A DNA stretch of 64,000 nucleotides, from assembly GCF_032854445.1 (NCBI RefSeq), contig NC_088306.1, forward strand, positions 22,973,764 to 23,037,763. Direction: 5' to 3'. The position numbers were made by a program, and so were the translations under genes. The DNA comes from Liolophura sinensis (taxonomy: Eukaryota > Mollusca > Polyplacophora > Chitonida > Chitonidae). The notes beneath the pieces were generated by a model. That model was not told where the DNA came from, did no database searches, and was given only the letters and a program-made list of their open reading frames with translations. Positions 34,801 to 44,277 of the stretch are shown here, in pieces; positions within the stretch are counted from its first letter, which is position 1, and every line of letters starts with the position of its first letter.

Positions 34801-37800
34801 GGACTCCCTACATGTAGCTTTTATTAATCAATATTCCCGGAAAGCTTCTCGAGCACGAAGTAGAATCTAGCTGATGCGTTTGACGTATAAATATTCATCA
34901 TTGTCTGTCAAACAATAAATGTGATAAAGTGTTTGAAATTATTGATAGTTGAACTGCCCACAGTGAGGAATGTATGGTTCGATACTCACACAACACTATT
35001 AACTGAATGTGTACATCACATTGAATGGAACCTCTGCTTTGCTTTTTACGGACTACTTTCAGTGGTACTGTAACAGGCAACTTCAGAAACAGTTAATATG
35101 TGTACTGTTTGCAAGACCTGGGATGTTCTACTAACTTCAACCTAATGTATTTTTACGGTTATGGTACATGGAAAGCATTTACGTCCAGGGAAAGATCTGA
35201 ACACATCTGGATGTCCAGCAGTAAGGGATTTTTGAGTTCGATCACATTTAGCGTCGAAGGTAGAAAAAGTCCAGCTGTATCATGTGATCTGAAAAAAGTA
35301 TTAGGCAACTATTTTTGATCACATTCACTATAACATGGGTGTCTGAAAAAGTGTCATAAAAATTAATATAAAGTCGGGGAATGATAGAGAAGATGGAGAA
35401 TGTGAATGCCTGTCATTTATGCCTCTGGAAAAAGGTGAGACAGGTGATCAGTAAATTAATGTCAGCAAAGGTTGCCTAACATTTTTCACCATTCACATGA
35501 CACATGAGGTCTGTCTGCCTTTGGTGACTAAAGAGTTCTAACTCAAAACTCCCCTATTAGATACATGAAGAACTTATGAAAAACTGGAAATGTGGATTTG
35601 TGTTCACTAGCCAGTTAACAGCAGCACTGCAGCCGACGTCAGGAGATGTGTCAGGTACATGTATCAGGCGAGGTGCAAGACTTTCCTACTGGTGAAATCA
35701 ACTCACACCCCCCCCCCTCTCCCCCATCCACCTACATTTGCCCCCTCCCCCCGACCCTTTTTCTATTTATTTCACTGTTTTATGCTGTACATATTTCACT
35801 TATGCCTGTATGACAGTGAACAGCATTATGGTGGGGAAGCCAGCCAATATCCAAAAAGTTGCTGGCAGAAGCCAGCATGAGCTGGCCTTGAACTCAGAGA
35901 CCGCATTGGTCACAGGCTCCTGGGTCATTATGTCACGCTGGCACGCTAACCATCTCGACCACATCACCCCGGAGTCTCGGCTGATTTGAGACTTAATAGC
36001 TGTTTCAGCTACCGTTTGACATGATTCAGGTGTGTGTATTACGTGCAGCTTTATCTAATTGTCACATTCTTGTATATTTGATGACGGTATGACTAGTACG
36101 ATCATTTTGCTTTGTTTCCACTATCACATTCTTGTGTATTTGATGACTGTATGACTAGTACGATCATTTTGCTTTGTTTCGACTATCACATTCTCATGTT
36201 ATTTGATGACTAGTATGACTAGTATGATCGTTTTGTTTTGTTTCTGCTATCACATTCTCATGTTATTTGATGACGGTATGACTAGTATGATCGTTTCGTT
36301 TTGTTTCTGCTATCACATTCTCATGTTATTTGATGACGGTATGACTAGTATGATCGTTTCGTTTTGTTTCTGCTATCACATTCTCGTGTTATTTGATGAC
36401 GGTATGACTAGTATGATCGTTTTGTTTTATTTCAGCTATCACATACTCGTTTTGTTTCTGCTATCACATTCTCATGTTATTTGATGACGGTATGACTAGT
36501 ATGATCGTTTTGTTTTGTTTCTGCTATCACATTCTCATGTTATTTGATGACGGTATGACTAGTATGATTGTTTTGTTTTGTTTCAGCTATCACATTCTCG
36601 TGTTATTTGATGACAGTATGACTAGTATGATCGTTTTGTTTTGTTTCTGCTATCACATTCTTGTGTATTTGATGACTGTATGACTAGTATGATCGTTTTG
36701 TTTTGTTTCTGCTATCACATTCTCATGTTATTTGATGACGGTATGACTAGTGTGATTGTTTTGTTTTGTTTCAGCTGTCACATTCTCATGTTATTTGATG
36801 ACGGTATGACTAGTATGATCGTTTTGTTTTGTTTCAGCTATCACATTCTCATGTTATTTGATAACGGTATGACTAGTATGATCGTTTCGTTTTGTTTCTG
36901 CTATCACATTCTCGTGTTATTTGATGACGGTATGACTAGTATGATCGTTTCGTTTTGTTTCAGTTATCACATTCTCATGTTATTTGATGACGGTATGACT
37001 AGTATGATCGTTTTGTTTTGTTTCTGCTATCACATTCTCATGTTATTTGATGACGGTATGACTAGTATGATCGTTTTGTTTTGTTTCAGCTATCACATTC
37101 TGGTGTTATTTGATAACGGTTTGACTAGTATGATCGTTTTGTTTTGTTTCTGCTATCACATTCTCATGTTATTTGATAACGGTTTGACTAGTATGATCGT
37201 TTTGTTTTGTTTCAGCTATCAAATTCTGGTGTTATTTGATAACTGTTTGACTAGTATGATGGTTTTGTTTTGTTTCAGCTATCACATTCTCGTGTTATTT
37301 GATGACAGTATGACTAGTATGATCGTTTTGTTTTGTTTCAGCTATCAAATTCTGGTGTTATTTGATAACGGTTTGACTAGTATGATGGTTTTGTTTTGTT
37401 TCAGCTACCATTTGAGACCTGTGTATATTATGTGCAGCATGTTCTAATCGTCACAGTTCCTTGTTATTTGATGAGCTTGGGAGGTAAGCTTAATCAATGA
37501 TATTGATCAGTGGTACAAGAAGTTAACCTTTCAAAACGCGGCCTCATCTTGTCAGTCTGGCGAGGCTCACTGAGGTGTGACAGAGGCATGGACAGCTGTC
37601 ACTTATCGACCAGCGGTAATCCCCTACTCCCCACAGAGAGTGTACGACTTAAGACAACAGCCCTCACTAGGCATTTTCTGAAAATGCCTCTTAAATTATT
37701 GAGAAGGTTGCGGTAACGTCCGAGATAAATTTAATTATCTCAGAAAGATGTCATGATAGCGTTTTCACCTGTTTGGATGCTGCTGAATCATAGTGATGTA

Positions 37801-40119
37801 ACTCTCTTAAAATGGAGGTAGAAAAATATTACTGATGGTACAGGTACATATTGTTGTTTAATTATAGGCCACCTTTTTGGGAAAATTTTTGAATATGGCC
37901 TGCGATGTATTAACTTTGTGTAAGCAATATGATTAATATGATTAATTTCTACAGTTGATAATAAAGTCAGTTGAATGATTTACAATATATTATAGCTATG
38001 ATTCCTTTGTACAAGCAGTCCCTGATGAGCAAGAATTATAGTCTCTGTTATAATGTGAGATTATCCGTTTTGGTGTGTTTAGGCGCCTACACCCCAGAGA
38101 GACTTGGTGACTTCAGCTGGTCAGGGGTATCCCTGGGCATCCTCTTCCTCTACCACTTTCTACCCCTGCAGTGGCTGGCTGTGGTGAGTACATGTGGTCC
38201 TCTCATCTTTTTAATCGTATCCAATGCAATAAATAACAACTCAGGAATACTGTATATAAGTCATGTAAGTCAAAATTCCTGTGTGGAAGCAGATAAAGGC
38301 CTTAGAATGATGCTTTGATGCCAACACTAAAGTTTTTCTGATAACAAATTAAACAAACTTCACAAACTAAACAGACTTCTAATGTGGCCATGTAAGATGG
38401 ATGATCAATAAAAATATGTCGCATGAAAAGTGCTAAACGGTAGGTGAAATATAGTAGTCCAGTCTCGAAACCGAACTGTTATTAAACTTAAAATTGAAAG
38501 TTAGGAATAGTCATAGTCAGGAATTCAGGTTGTCCACAGACTTGCATACGTTTGAATTGTGATGTATGAGTAGTCATAGTGTGAAATTTCGACTGAAGTG
38601 AACAAAAGATACAGTACGTAACCAAAATAAAGAGTGGAATTGTTGTGCAGTTGAACTGTTCTAGTGTTAGGAAATGAGCTTCAGATACATGTAGTAATTC
38701 GGTCAGCTTAATCCTTGAAAAACAACTTTGCTGATTTAAAGAGGTGACTGTTGAAGTTTACAGTTACATTGAAAGTCCCTCGAAAGGTAGATGCGCACCT
38801 CAGTATTTCATTGTTTTTTTTTTACCCGAATGATAAGCACTCTCAATTCACCTTGGCAATTGCGGATTGCCATGGTGAATGCTGAAGTGTGATAGCTTAG
38901 CAAAAAAAAAAAAAAAGTGCTGAGTGTGTCATTTCTTATCTTAATCCTAGTTCATTTTAACTAATCTTTATCCACAAAATATTTGAGTCTTGAGTGTTGT
39001 TGAATAAAATATTACTTAAAATGTGTATAAAATGTGGTTTTAGGCATCTAAATTTATTGATATTTAGGCTTCAATGCCTACTCGCACTTTCACGGTATAG
39101 GACAGGGTTTACCTGCGATGGTCTAAAAATAGAACAATACTCAGTAGTGAGAATGGTGTCATGTGGCGCCAGTTCCGGGCAAAGCAACATCACATGGTGC
39201 TCAGAATTAGAATTTTGAGATGCAGTGGTGAAGAAAAAAGCTGTTAATGGATTGGGGGATCCGGAAGGATACATAATTGTACCGTAGTGACTCCAAACCA
39301 ATATTGGAGCGAAGATGCCGTTATACAGGTGTTTGTATTTATCTTAAATAGTATTACCAAGGCAAGCTTATTTTGGCCGAGGAAGTATTTTTTTTTTTTT
39401 TGGGCTGAAGCAAACTTGTGATTTGAGAGGACTGTGATATTATTTTTCCAAAATTATTTCCTGCTTTTAAGGTGTCAGCCTATTTGAAATGGTATGGTAC
39501 ATGTACATGGTACATCCTACAGGAAGGTTCTACGTTTTCATCTAGAAAACAGATAAACCAAAATGCTGTTCTCTCCACAGCTGAGCCATCCCTGACCAAT
39601 GAGGCAACTTTTTGGTCGTTAGACTGTATTGTCAAGTCTGAAAGTTTGATCGGTACATGGCAAACTCCGAATACCACAGTAATTTCCTCCGTCCCTGAAC
39701 CTGACTGCCTTGATAAAAGTCAAAAATTCTGGAGTACACCAAATAAAATATCTATATGAATAGAATTGTTTCCACTAATTGCTCTGTTTCTTTTCATTTT
39801 TTTTTTTTGTTAGGTGAGCCATGTAAACCTCAACAACATGCTATGCCCGGCTATCTCTGACCCGTTTTACGGCCGATTTTATCGCGTCTGCGCTATGACT
39901 CATCAGAGCATTCTGATTCCAACCCATGGGAAACTCTACACTTGGGTTGCCAGTCTCTTCTTGTCTAAACATTCCATGGAAGCCACAGAGGAGAGGTCTC
40001 AAAAGGGGAGTAACTCTGACACCACCTCACACACAATAACAAAGGAGATCAGCAATGGAGGAGATGCAAAGTACACCAAAGACAGCAAACTATGTAACGG
40101 GCACACAAAACTAGAATAA
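22479..40119 (+). CDS. TMEM164: TMEM164, transmembrane acyltransferase, complete coding region
   Basis: The CDS joins 22479-22835, 28547-28663, 37405-37483, 38083-38183 and 39814-40119. All junctions are GT-AG, phases fit, and the product is 319 residues (human about 297). TMEM164 is a multi-pass membrane protein reported as an acyltransferase that makes ether phospholipids and promotes ferroptosis. The NPCHLVTM motif (Cys112 here) corresponds to the Cys reported as catalytic. Later signatures are [54 protein letters not shown] and THGKL. The last 60 or so residues form a Ser/Thr/Lys-rich hydrophilic tail peculiar to this species or lineage. Introns of 5.7 and 8.7 kb carry arrays made from the exon 3 and exon 4 boundaries. 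PANK4 converges from the right. Confidence 0.95.
23826..24588 (+). repeat. 29-bp minisatellite, left half (TMEM164 intron)
   Basis: About 25 units of GTGAATGTAACAATTCAGAG plus CTGTTT or CTGGTT, with drift to GTAGCGATTCAGAG towards the right. It is split from its continuation at 25737 by a transposon. Confidence 0.92.
24589..25736. mobile_element. Pogo/Tigger-like non-autonomous DNA transposon inserted in the minisatellite
   Basis: The 1148-bp element has perfect 13-bp terminal inverted repeats CAGTCAAACCTGT / ACAGGTTTGACTG and is flanked by TA on both sides (24587-24588 and 25737-25738). TA targets and CAGT-type ends fit the pogo/Tigger branch of Tc1-mariner elements. Subterminal TGGCCGC / GCGGCCA-type motifs recur at both ends. 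No intact transposase is seen; the largest frames (24953-25246 minus, 25060-25305 plus) are under 100 residues. Confidence 0.85.
25737..26175 (+). repeat. 29-bp minisatellite, right half
   Basis: The same repeat resumes as TAACGATTCAGAGCTG directly after the transposon, with about 15 units of mostly GTGAATGTAGCAATTCAGAG. Units here are more alike than in the left half. Confidence 0.92.
27120..27338 (-). repeat. SINE-A fragments, tail to tail
   Basis: 27120-27170 is a short plus-oriented 3' end (TGTGAAATATTCCTGAG to AATAAATAAATA). 27186-27338 is a reverse copy from a (TTTA)n tail to CGCAGGTTGCTGGCAGACC. Confidence 0.85.
27896..28546 (+). repeat. 49-bp array of TMEM164 exon 3 splice-acceptor copies
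   Basis: GTTACAG motifs start at 27901, 27949, 27998, 28047, 28096, 28145 (decayed to GTTACTT), 28197, 28246, 28295, 28344, 28393, 28442, 28491 and 28540. The last is the genuine acceptor of exon 3. Units are 49 bp, apart from one 48-bp and one 52-bp step. Each copies the pyrimidine tract, TTACAG and then ATCTTCCTCC or ATTTTCCTCC, the first bases of exon 3. Units come in a repeating order of three types (147 bp), and the real exon occupies the register of the TTGGCTACACC type. Confidence 0.93.
28547..28663 (+). CDS. TMEM164: TMEM164 coding exon 3
   Basis: The 117-nt exon is phase 0 at both ends (TTACAG|ATC ... CTG|GTAAGC). It encodes residues 120-158: [30 protein letters not shown] and TRL. 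These hydrophobic segments are strongly conserved in the family. Its acceptor is the last of fourteen tandem copies. Confidence 0.96.
29299..29515 (+). repeat. SINE-A copy lacking A-box end
   Basis: It runs from AGCCTCTCACCAATC through GGTTTCCCTCCGGG to AAACACCAATCAAATAAATA. It is old. Confidence 0.8.
29580..29900 (+). repeat. Interspersed repeat R2, copy 1
   Basis: Shared with 46795-47075 and, in part, 35440-35560: GTTnnnnAACC...TTGTGGACATTAATTTA and later GACAGGTCACATGGTACAGT, then ACAAGTTCAAACCT. Family identity is unknown. Confidence 0.5.
30224..30612 (+). repeat. 24-bp minisatellite in TMEM164 intron
   Basis: About 16 copies of AATGTGTCACCTGAACAATACTAA, with GGGTCACC and CTACAATG variants. 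Because 24 is divisible by three, both strands show open frames of about 140 codons (HLNNTKMC and SIVQVTHF repeats), which I consider artefacts. The preceding 110 bp recur at 38325-38440, where the sequence ATATGTCGCATGAAAAGTGC occupies the place of the first unit. Confidence 0.92.
30998..31340 (+). repeat. Interspersed repeat R1, copy 1
   Basis: Shares GGAGGCAAATAAATGTCATG, AGATATTACTTTTGG and ATGAGCAACTTAGTGATGGA with 33890-34090 and 55505-55740. It is about 200-300 bp, with no recognised family. Confidence 0.6.
31846..31854 (+). promoter_or_regulatory. ETS-like site upstream of 54-codon ORF
   Basis: CCGGAAGTG matches the core ETS/GABP site. It lies 46 bp before the ATG at 31901, a spacing typical of TATA-less promoters. 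It is inside a TMEM164 intron. Confidence 0.4.
31901..32065 (+). CDS. Unrecognised intact 54-residue ORF with coding character
   Basis: The frame runs ATG 31901 to TAG 32063-32065. The product starts [20 protein letters not shown] and ends [10 protein letters not shown]. Composition is balanced, codons are mixed and GC-richer than the AT-rich surroundings, and the helical [15 protein letters not shown] stretch looks like real protein. A donor-like CAG|GTAACA lies seven bases after the stop. I do not recognise the family. It could be a microprotein gene with its own ETS-driven start inside the TMEM164 intron, a first exon of an alternative transcript, or a retrocopy fragment. SINE-B debris follows directly. 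Confidence 0.45.
   Translation: MNGIALRKKLRQTAEVNALAKLSTDSRLAQLLCAVTDNMKSGMKACKLGHYRHL
32080..32205 (+). repeat. SINE-B fragment
   Basis: GGGTCACACCTAAGACTTTAA, then GTTTGGCGTTCAACAT and GGATAGTGCAATGGCTGG match the SINE-B body. Confidence 0.7.
33890..34090 (+). repeat. Interspersed repeat R1, copy 2
   Basis: GGAGGCAAATGAATGTCATG, AGATATTACTTCTGG and AAATGAGCAACTTAGTCATG match copy 1. A SINE-A fragment (GTCTGCCAGCAACTTG, 33829-33890) abuts its left side. Confidence 0.6.
34373..34492 (+). repeat. tRNA-like SINE (SINE-B head type)
   Basis: An A-box-like GGCCTAATAGTTAGAGCG and B-box-like GGGATCAAAACC are separated by about 30 bp. The tail, ATGTAAAACCCAAAGCATGC, resembles the SINE-B 3' end. 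This looks like a short internally deleted SINE, not a functional tRNA gene. Confidence 0.6.
35763..35968 (-). repeat. SINE-A, reverse, degraded
   Basis: TATTTATTTCACTGTTTTATG, GCATTATGGTGGGGAAG and, in the reversed head, GAGCTGGCCTTGAACTCAG and GCACGCTAACCATC. A C-rich low-complexity stretch (35709-35757) lies just before it. Confidence 0.75.
36009..36086 (+). pseudogene. Diverged duplicate of TMEM164 exon 4
   Basis: After CTGTTTCAG it reads CTACCGTTTGA and, after an indel, TGTGTGTATTACGTGCAGC, CTAATTGTCACATTCTTG and TATTTGATGACG|GTATGA. The real exon 4 has CTACCATTTGA, TGTGTATATTATGTGCAGC, CTAATCGTCACAG and TATTTGATGAGC in the same order. The copy is 78 nt against 79 nt and carries a net 6-nt insertion upstream of an otherwise 1-nt-shorter remainder. 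It is open in phase 0 ([18 protein letters not shown]...). Splicing it in, in addition to exon 4, would keep frame; replacing exon 4 would not. Confidence 0.75.
36087..37404 (+). repeat. 63-bp array derived from TMEM164 exon 4 boundary
   Basis: About 21 units, each carrying a pyrimidine-rich TTTTGTTTTGTTTCAG (or TTTCTG) followed by CTATCACATTCTCATG, TTATTTGATGACG and GTATGACTAGTATGATCG. The TCACA..TTC..GTTATTTGATGA block matches the second half of exon 4, and TTTCAGCTA matches its acceptor. The array lies between the diverged exon copy and the true exon. Sixty-three is divisible by three, so a repetitive frame ([20 protein letters not shown]) stays open for 268 codons. That frame is not the exon 4 frame. 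Confidence 0.93.
37405..37483 (+). CDS. TMEM164: TMEM164 coding exon 4
   Basis: TTTCAG|CTA CCA starts residue 159, and the exon ends in the first base of a Gly codon at GGAG|GTAAGC. It encodes [20 protein letters not shown] and YLMSLG. The family has LPFE..YY.QHV at this place, and the phase fits exon 5, so this is the functional copy. Confidence 0.93.
38083..38183 (+). CDS. TMEM164: TMEM164 coding exon 5
   Basis: TTTAG|GC completes Gly, followed by [18 protein letters not shown] and a hydrophobic helix [15 protein letters not shown], ending phase 0 at GTG|GTGAGT. The GGAYTPE motif is a family hallmark. Confidence 0.96.
39814..40119 (+). CDS. TMEM164: TMEM164 coding exon 6 (terminal)
   Basis: Starting after TGTTAG, it encodes [20 protein letters not shown], then [13 protein letters not shown] and a hydrophilic Ser/Thr/Lys-rich tail ending in KLE and TAA. 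The conserved part stops soon after THGKL; the tail of about 60 residues has no recognised domain. Confidence 0.96.
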   Translation: MSHVNLNNMLCPAISDPFYGRFYRVCAMTHQSILIPTHGKLYTWVASLFLSKHSMEATEERSQKGSNSDTTSHTITKEISNGGDAKYTKDSKLCNGHTKLE

Positions 40120-40335
40120 TTTTCATGTGTGTTTCACTGCAATTTTTTGTTCATATTATTTCTTCCCTGTTTTAAATGGGAAGCCTTACTCAGTGCTTTA
40201 TTTTTAGCTACATGTATGGTACCATGTAATTTTGACAGTATTTTTCTGTGAGTTATGTATTTGGTGGTTTTATTGTACTTTATATTGACCAACAAGCCCC
40301 CTAGTCCTTCTCTAAGAGAACATACATAGTTTATA

Positions 40336-40341
40336 AATAAA
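40336..40341 (+). terminator. TMEM164: Candidate proximal TMEM164 polyadenylation signal
   Basis: AATAAA is followed at 12-25 bp by GTTGTTTTTT, a good downstream GT/T-rich element. Confidence 0.55.
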
Positions 40342-42281
40342 TTGTGTTGTTTTTTCAACATTCATATGAATTAGCTTTTTTGTCTTACATAATTATTACA
40401 TGTACCTCAGTAGGACAAATTATGACAGAGACTATAAATTGATCGGAATATTTCTTGCAAATTATGCTCAGAATTCAGAGTTTAAAATTTTATAACCAAA
40501 GTTTTAATGGTATGGATTGAAGGCGTGAATATCACAGATGTGGAGATTGAGTAAGATTTTATCAGGAAATCATATAATATAGGGCAGAGAAGCTGACATT
40601 TTTCGAGTGAAAATATTTAATGTTTATCTTCCTTTTTCAAAAATGCAACAAAATTCCTTCAGATGTTTTGAACTTTCATTTGCATATGAAGTGTGAAGTC
40701 CATGGTTCCATTCCACAGGGTTTTGGTACTGCTATCAGATGTATTGTTGATAACATGAAACTAATGAAGTGGCTGGTGTCATAAAGCGGACCAGCAAAAA
40801 ATGTATTACTTTCAGCTAATTGGTATGATCAGAAGTGAATAACATGTTCGTGGTAGTATTAGTCTGATACCAGGATGTAACGGGTATACATTTACATGTA
40901 CTTAATGCCTTTTTGCATGAACGAATCACCCAAGTCATGTGTTCAAATGCAAACAAATCAAGGAGCAGCCATCTTATTCAATCTGATTTTACACTTGACA
41001 ATCATGTTTGTGACATGATGATTCAGTATTTGTCACAGGGTGAGTCTGTTGTAGATTGACCAATCAGAAGTTCTCCTTTAGGTGATATTTACATAGTTTG
41101 TTTTAGCTATGAAATCCTATTTTGAAGTTTGAAATGGCGTTCAAAGGCAGGCTGAATGCGCTCAGCCATGACTGACATGATGCTTATACTAGTCATATGC
41201 TAGTGGGGATTTGTGGACACGTAAGTTTTACAAGTTACTAATAACAGAAGTACACATATCTCTTCCCAAAGGTGTTTGAAATGTTTTCAAGGGCATGTTG
41301 TTGAATTTTTAAAAATAATATTGAAATGGAGAAGACATATATTTCCTTGAGTCGAACCATTAAACTCTAGCTTTTAGTGAGGCTGGCAAACTCTGCCAAT
41401 CATTTGCACAATTATGCGTGGTTAAAATGTAGCATAAATAGAAACCATTTAAGAAAAATAACAGCTGTTCAGATCAGTTTGTGTTCTAACAGTTAACATG
41501 TTTGTGCTCTTTGCGGATTACAGTGTTTGTTTCATTTAGAATATTGGGGTAGACTAGAATTTTGTAAACAGTAGTTCAACAGTTTGCAATTTTTGAATGA
41601 CCCAGATCACCTGGGATTTCTCTGAGGGTGCCAAGGATTATTTAGGATTTGAGACGATCTTTTCTAATTTACTAAATTTTGGTCATGTTGGCTGGAAAAG
41701 GCAAACTATCTATACCAGATACTAGTAACACCAAAGCATACATTTTGGGAGCATTTTTGATCTGAATTTTGAGGTGTAACAGAACTCTGACTACGTGTAC
41801 ATGTAGGTGTTCAAAACTGATTGCTTATGCTATTGATGAAGAATTTAAATGCTGTTCTAAATTTTGCCCTTCAAACTGGTTTAAATTGTGGAATTATACA
41901 AAAAATTTAAACTTAGGCAAGTGAAGGATTTTTTCGTAATGTTTTACAATCTGTTTGTTGTCAGTCATATTTGCATCAGCCAAACAGTCCATGCAAGTTG
42001 ATGACTGGAGATGCAGTATCGTAGAACTTTGAGAAATTACAGCATACTTCAATTTTTAAATCATATCATTAACTCAGACCTCTGTAGTCATCCCTTTTAT
42101 AGAGCTTAGACATTTTTCAAATACTTGAAAAAAAAAACAGAACATGAGAAAAAAAATTTGTAATGCAGGCAAATTTGTAAAGAAAGTCATATTATGAATT
42201 AATTACAACCTATTTAATATTTATGCATCTTCACTCTAGGTACAGTGCCTATTAGCTGTGGATATTTTAGATATCCAGCGG

Positions 42282-42396
42282 CTTGATAGTTACATGTGCT
42301 GTACAGGTAGCTGTAAAGTGATAGGTACGTGTGCTGTACAGGTAGCTGTAAAGTGATAGGTACGTGTGCTGTATAGGTAGCTGTAAATTTTATTTC
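42282..42396 (+). repeat. Three tandem 35-bp units
   Basis: GTGCTGTACAGGTAGCTGTA followed by AAGTGATAGGTACGT occurs three times. A similar small duplication, AGATCTTCTGTATAGCATTG, lies at 43342-43390. Confidence 0.85.
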
Positions 42397-44271
42397 AATG
42401 CTACATGTAATATTATGCTTTCATACTACAGTGTCTTGTATAAAATTTAGACATGTGTGTGTATATATATATGTAGATAGGAACAATTCGGACTGTATTT
42501 ACACCCACAAATCTGTACATATACAAGTATGACTGCACTATTGTACTGTATATGTACATGCACAGAAGTTGTCAGAATAGCTATATATGTGTACATATAT
42601 TGTTGAACATTCAGTACACCCTTGCTCTCTTGTACATTAGACTAGTAGATATGTATATATTACTGGTGCACAGAAGTTGACATTTTTATCCTGCCAGCAT
42701 GCCAGCCCTGTAGAAAACATGATACAGAGAAGAAATTTTTAACTGTATTTATAGATATGTTGATACCAATGTACAGAAGTACTCTTTAATTTGTCGTTGG
42801 TGTTCTGGCGATGTTGTATCGTGAGTCTTAGCACTGAATTAAGCCTCTTTATACAATACATTAATCAGGTAGGAAAGTACATCGTGGTTATTTTGAAAAT
42901 TGAACTAGCCAAAAAAAAAAAAAAGAGAAAATATAAGTCTTATATTATGTAAGACTTGGCTGCTTGATTGTAGAGTTTTAAGGCATTTTGAATTCCCCCC
43001 ACTCCCCCCACCCACCACCAATCCCTCCAAAAAAAAAAAATAAATAAATAAAAAGAGAACCACTTTGAGTGAAATAATTTTGACATGATTAAATTTTCAA
43101 TTTCATAATTGTGAGAACTTCCCATGTGAGAATGTGAATGTGAGAGTTCAAAACTATCTTCTGTTGTTCTTTCCTGCGATACGTCATGATTTTTGTATTG
43201 GTATTTGCCTGTAAATCGGTAATGTTGTACTTAACTTTGGCAGTGTGAACCACAGTCAAGTGTGTCTTTATACAGGTTGGCTTCTCGTGATGAATGCCTC
43301 ATTGTAAGATGTGCAATTTCTTGATGCTAATAGTTAGCTGTAGATCTTCTGTATAGCATTGGTGAGATCTTCTGTATAGCATTGGTGAGATCTTCTCAAT
43401 ATCCTGATTTACAGAAAAGTGGTACATCCTGTATCAGATGTCCTGACTTCTTTGTTCTATGTCATTTTCTCTGGCTTAATTTTGTTCTGAATTTTTGTGA
43501 AATTTTTTGTGAAACACGTCCTGGTTACTTTCAATTTTGTGCAATATGAAAACCTTGGGAAGACCATACCAACTACTTTATGTGTGTTGATGAAGCCATT
43601 CATGACACGCAATTATCACCAATGATAATGCCAATGATCACGCAATTAGTCAGTCATTTTTGATAGCCATACAAGTCAATCAATCATTGAATTCCATTAA
43701 TATCAGCGTTGTTGTTTTACCTGTAATTTACATATACCCAGGTCGTTTCTAGTTTCTTACCAAGGGATTTGGTTTTACTTACCTGAATTGGCTGACTTGA
43801 CATGTTGAATTTGTGTTAAGAAAAAGGCTCAGTATTGGAGTCAGTCCATGGTACTCACTCATTTTCCAAACTTGACATATCAATTAGGCTATGAGCACGC
43901 TTGCCTTTGTAGAAATTCCTTGGCTCACAATACTGGTTTATGGGCTTGTGATTTTTGGGAGTCTCCTCTATGTTTGCTTTGAAATCACTTCATTGTCTAC
44001 TTTCTAGTTCATACATTCCTTTTAAAATCTTGGGCTCTGTAACAGAATTTCTTATTTTTGAAGTGAATTTTGCCTGCTTTTCTATTCTGTTTCTCAAATG
44101 TTGCTAAGGAGGCCCTTGGGTACAATGCTTTTGCCATTTCTGGAGTTTATTGGAGTTGCAACAGTTTATTGGAGTTGCATTTACCCTTTATGTGGTGGAT
44201 TCTAGTGAAGTCATACCCACAAGTCATTTATTTTATTCATTTGAGGTATTGTCAAAGGAGTGAAACAGAAC

Positions 44272-44277
44272 AATAAA
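44272..44277 (+). terminator. Candidate distal TMEM164 polyadenylation signal
   Basis: AATAAA in CAATAAAATT, about 4.15 kb after the TMEM164 stop, at the end of a SINE-free stretch. No clear GT-rich element follows, so confidence is low. Confidence 0.3.

Noticed and set aside
36203-37447. Long repetitive plus-strand frames (93, 69 and 268 codons) as genes
   Set aside because: They result from the 63-bp array. They lack an independent promoter or conserved domain, and are out of frame with TMEM164 exon 4.
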